From positions 1 to 7,392 of the forward strand of contig CAYQWX010000079.1 in the NCBI GenBank assembly GCA_964421355.1: a DNA stretch of 7,392 bases, given 5' to 3'. This DNA is from JALTDM01 sp964421355. Lineage in GTDB: Bacteria; Bacteroidota; Bacteroidia; Bacteroidales; JALTDM01. Position numbers and translations under genes: made by a program. Positions 5,799-7,392 of this stretch are shown piece after piece; position 1 is the first letter of the stretch; each line of letters begins with the position of its first letter. Below the pieces are notes generated by a model. It did not search any database, was not told the DNA's origin, and worked only from the letters and a program-made list of their open reading frames with translations.

Positions 5799-7328
5799 TC
5801 ATTCCCACTCAATAGTAGCAGGAGGTTTGGAACTTATATCATATACTACCCTGTTTATTCCTTTCACTCTATTTATTATTCTATTGGAAACTTCTGCTAA
5901 GAAATCATAAGGTAATCTTGACCAATCGGCGGTCATGCCATCGGTAGAATTAACCGCACGAAGAGCAACTACATTTTCATAAGTGCGTTCATCTCCCATT
6001 ACTCCAACACTTTTTATTGGTAGCAATATAGTAGCAGCTTGCCACACATCATTATATAATCTAAATTCTTTAAGAGCTGTTATAAAAATATAATCGGCTT
6101 CCTGCAATAACTTTACCCGTTCCCTCGTAATTTCTCCTATTATTCTTATTGCTAATCCTGGACCGGGAAAAGGATGACGCATCAAAATATTATCGGGCAC
6201 ATTTATCGCCCTTCCTACTCTACGCACTTCATCTTTGAAGAGTAATCTTAAAGGTTCCACAACTTTTAAGTTCATTTTTTCAGGAAGCCCTCCAACATTG
6301 TGATGAGATTTTATTGTAACAGAAGGACCACTAACCGATATGGATTCTATTATATCAGGATAAATTGTACCTTGAGCAAGCCATTTAACATTTTCTATTT
6401 TTTTAGCTTCTTTCTCAAATACTTCAATAAATGTAGCACCAATTATTTTACGTTTTTCTTCAGGCTCTTTCACTCCTTCCAACTTCGATAAAAATTGCTC
6501 CGATACATCTACTCCTACTACATTGAGCCCCATATCTTTATATGAATGCAATACTTCTTCAAATTCATTTTTACGAAGCAATCCTGTATCTACAAATATG
6601 CAGTATAGATTTTTACCGATAGCTTTGTGCAACAATACTGCTGCTACAGAAGAATCTACTCCCCCTGACAATCCTAACACTACTTTATCATTACCTAATT
6701 GCTCTTTAAGGTCTTTCACAGTTGATTCTACAAAAGATTGTGGTGTCCAGTCTTGTCTTACTCCACAAATATCTACAACAAAGTTTTTTAATATTTTTTG
6801 TCCTTCTTCCGAATGAAATACTTCAGGGTGAAATTGTAATCCGTATGTATAACCGTTATCCATCTTAAATGCTGCTACAGGAATACTTTCTGTTTTAGCA
6901 ATCACCTTTGCTCCGTTTGCAAGCTTAACAATAGAATCCGCATGGGACATCCATACTTGAGAATAATTATTTATTCCGCTGAATATAGAATCTTTGTTAT
7001 CTGATATTATCAATTTAGCCCTTCCGTATTCTCTAAATTTAGATGGCTCTACCGTGCCTCCCCTTTTTTGTGTAATAAGCTGTGCACCAAAACAAATTCC
7101 CAATACAGGCAATTCCCCCATTTTTATTTTTTCAAAATCTATATCAGGAGCATTATCGTCTCTTACTGAAAATGGACTTCCCGACAATACCACACCTTTT
7201 ATATCACTTGTTATCTCAGGGAAATTATTATACGGATAAATCTCACAATATACATTCAATTCTCTTATCTTTCTGGCTATCAATTGTGTATATTGCGACC
7301 CAAAGTCTATTATCAAAATTTTCTCCAT
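5799..7328 (-). CDS. guaA: GMP synthase (glutamine-hydrolysing)
   Basis: Converts XMP to GMP using ATP and glutamine, the last step of de novo guanine nucleotide synthesis, in the cytoplasm. The 509-residue product is full length. The N-terminal class I glutamine amidotransferase domain (about 1-190) has the nucleophile Cys79 in GICFGAQ and the His167/Glu169 pair in FHPEV. The ATP-pyrophosphatase domain has the P-loop LSGGVDSS at 220-227. The C-terminal dimerisation domain has RHPFPGPGL at 384-392 and ends in PPATIEWE, as in other GuaA proteins. The start is placed at the ATG (7326-7328 complement) giving MEKILIIDFGSQ. A TTG 33 bases upstream is in frame but falls inside the promoter -7 box and would add a tail not seen in the family. 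The gene appears monocistronic, with its own promoter and a dyad in the leader. Confidence 0.98.
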   Translation of the reverse strand: MEKILIIDFGSQYTQLIARKIRELNVYCEIYPYNNFPEITSDIKGVVLSGSPFSVRDDNAPDIDFEKIKMGELPVLGICFGAQLITQKRGGTVEPSKFREYGRAKLIISDNKDSIFSGINNYSQVWMSHADSIVKLANGAKVIAKTESIPVAAFKMDNGYTYGLQFHPEVFHSEEGQKILKNFVVDICGVRQDWTPQSFVESTVKDLKEQLGNDKVVLGLSGGVDSSVAAVLLHKAIGKNLYCIFVDTGLLRKNEFEEVLHSYKDMGLNVVGVDVSEQFLSKLEGVKEPEEKRKIIGATFIEVFEKEAKKIENVKWLAQGTIYPDIIESISVSGPSVTIKSHHNVGGLPEKMNLKVVEPLRLLFKDEVRRVGRAINVPDNILMRHPFPGPGLAIRIIGEITRERVKLLQEADYIFITALKEFRLYNDVWQAATILLPIKSVGVMGDERTYENVVALRAVNSTDGMTADWSRLPYDFLAEVSNRIINRVKGINRVVYDISSKPPATIEWE

Positions 7329-7338
7329 AATTGTTCTG

Positions 7339-7356
7339 CTGTAATGATGATTACAG
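7339..7356 (-). promoter_or_regulatory. Perfect 7-bp dyad in the guaA leader
   Basis: CTGTAAT (7339-7345) and ATTACAG (7350-7356) form a perfect inverted repeat around four bases (GATG on the + strand). It begins 10 bases upstream of the guaA ATG and ends two bases downstream of the -7 box, so it covers the expected transcription start. It could be an operator for a dimeric repressor or a 5'-end hairpin in the mRNA. No regulator is identifiable from this window. Confidence 0.5.
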
Positions 7357-7358
7357 TG

Positions 7359-7366
7359 CAAAAGTA
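7359..7366 (-). promoter_or_regulatory. Candidate Bacteroidota -7 promoter box for guaA
   Basis: The minus strand reads TACTTTTG, an exact match to TAnnTTTG, 30 bases before the guaA start codon. The expected -33 TTG was not found in the 26 bases that remain before the window edge. The position relative to the gene is right, so the -7 box is credible on its own. Confidence 0.55.
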
Positions 7367-7392
7367 ATTAAATAATAACTCGGATTATAAAA

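Noticed and set aside
6300..7330. Plus-strand open frames inside guaA
   Set aside because: They are antisense to an unambiguous full-length GMP synthase and show no recognisable protein features.
7329..7361. Longer GuaA start at a TTG codon (7361)
   Set aside because: The extra 11 residues are not part of the GuaA family N-terminus, and the TTG lies in the candidate -7 box; the ATG at 7328 gives the usual MEKILIIDFGSQ start.

Overview
The window looks like low-GC chromosomal DNA from a member of the Bacteroidota. Three things support this. The first two envelope genes have signal peptides ending before Gln and an OMP start of the 'SPYSFYGLGE' type. The PagL-like protein is of the long Bacteroidota subfamily. 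Three intergenic sites match the Bacteroidota -7 box TAnnTTTG. No phage, plasmid, CRISPR, transposase or rRNA/tRNA gene was seen, so most of the window reads as ordinary housekeeping and envelope DNA.

Left block (1-3285, + strand): the 3' part of a type III pantothenate kinase gene (coaX, cut by the window edge) overlaps the start of a gene for an exported outer-membrane beta-barrel-like protein. After a 18-base gap comes an exported TPR protein. The block closes with a strong hairpin-plus-T-tract terminator that also serves the convergent neighbour. The three genes are probably one operon coupling coenzyme A synthesis to envelope genes by linkage only; no biochemical link can be read from the sequence.

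Middle block (3287-4938): a minus-strand PagL-like acyloxyacyl hydrolase (lipid A deacylase family, outer membrane), followed by a 563-base intergenic region between divergent genes. This gap is the least explained part of the window. It holds a GC-rich patch of about 55 bases in otherwise AT-rich DNA, a small pair of near-repeated palindromes, and a long imperfect hairpin of about 130-170 bases with a GTAA tetraloop. The hairpin looks like a miniature inverted-repeat element or a structured RNA.

Right block (4939-7392): two tandem, same-strand genes for 134-residue paralogous cytoplasmic proteins (about half identical), which resemble the STAS/SpoIIAA-like fold family. They converge, with only 11 bases between stop codons, on a complete minus-strand guaA (GMP synthase). 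Its promoter -7 box and a perfect 7-bp dyad in the presumed 5' UTR lie just inside the right edge.

The best candidates for something undescribed are the long hairpin element, the GC-rich patch next to it, and the tandem STAS-like pair. None of them amounts to a demonstrated new system from sequence alone.
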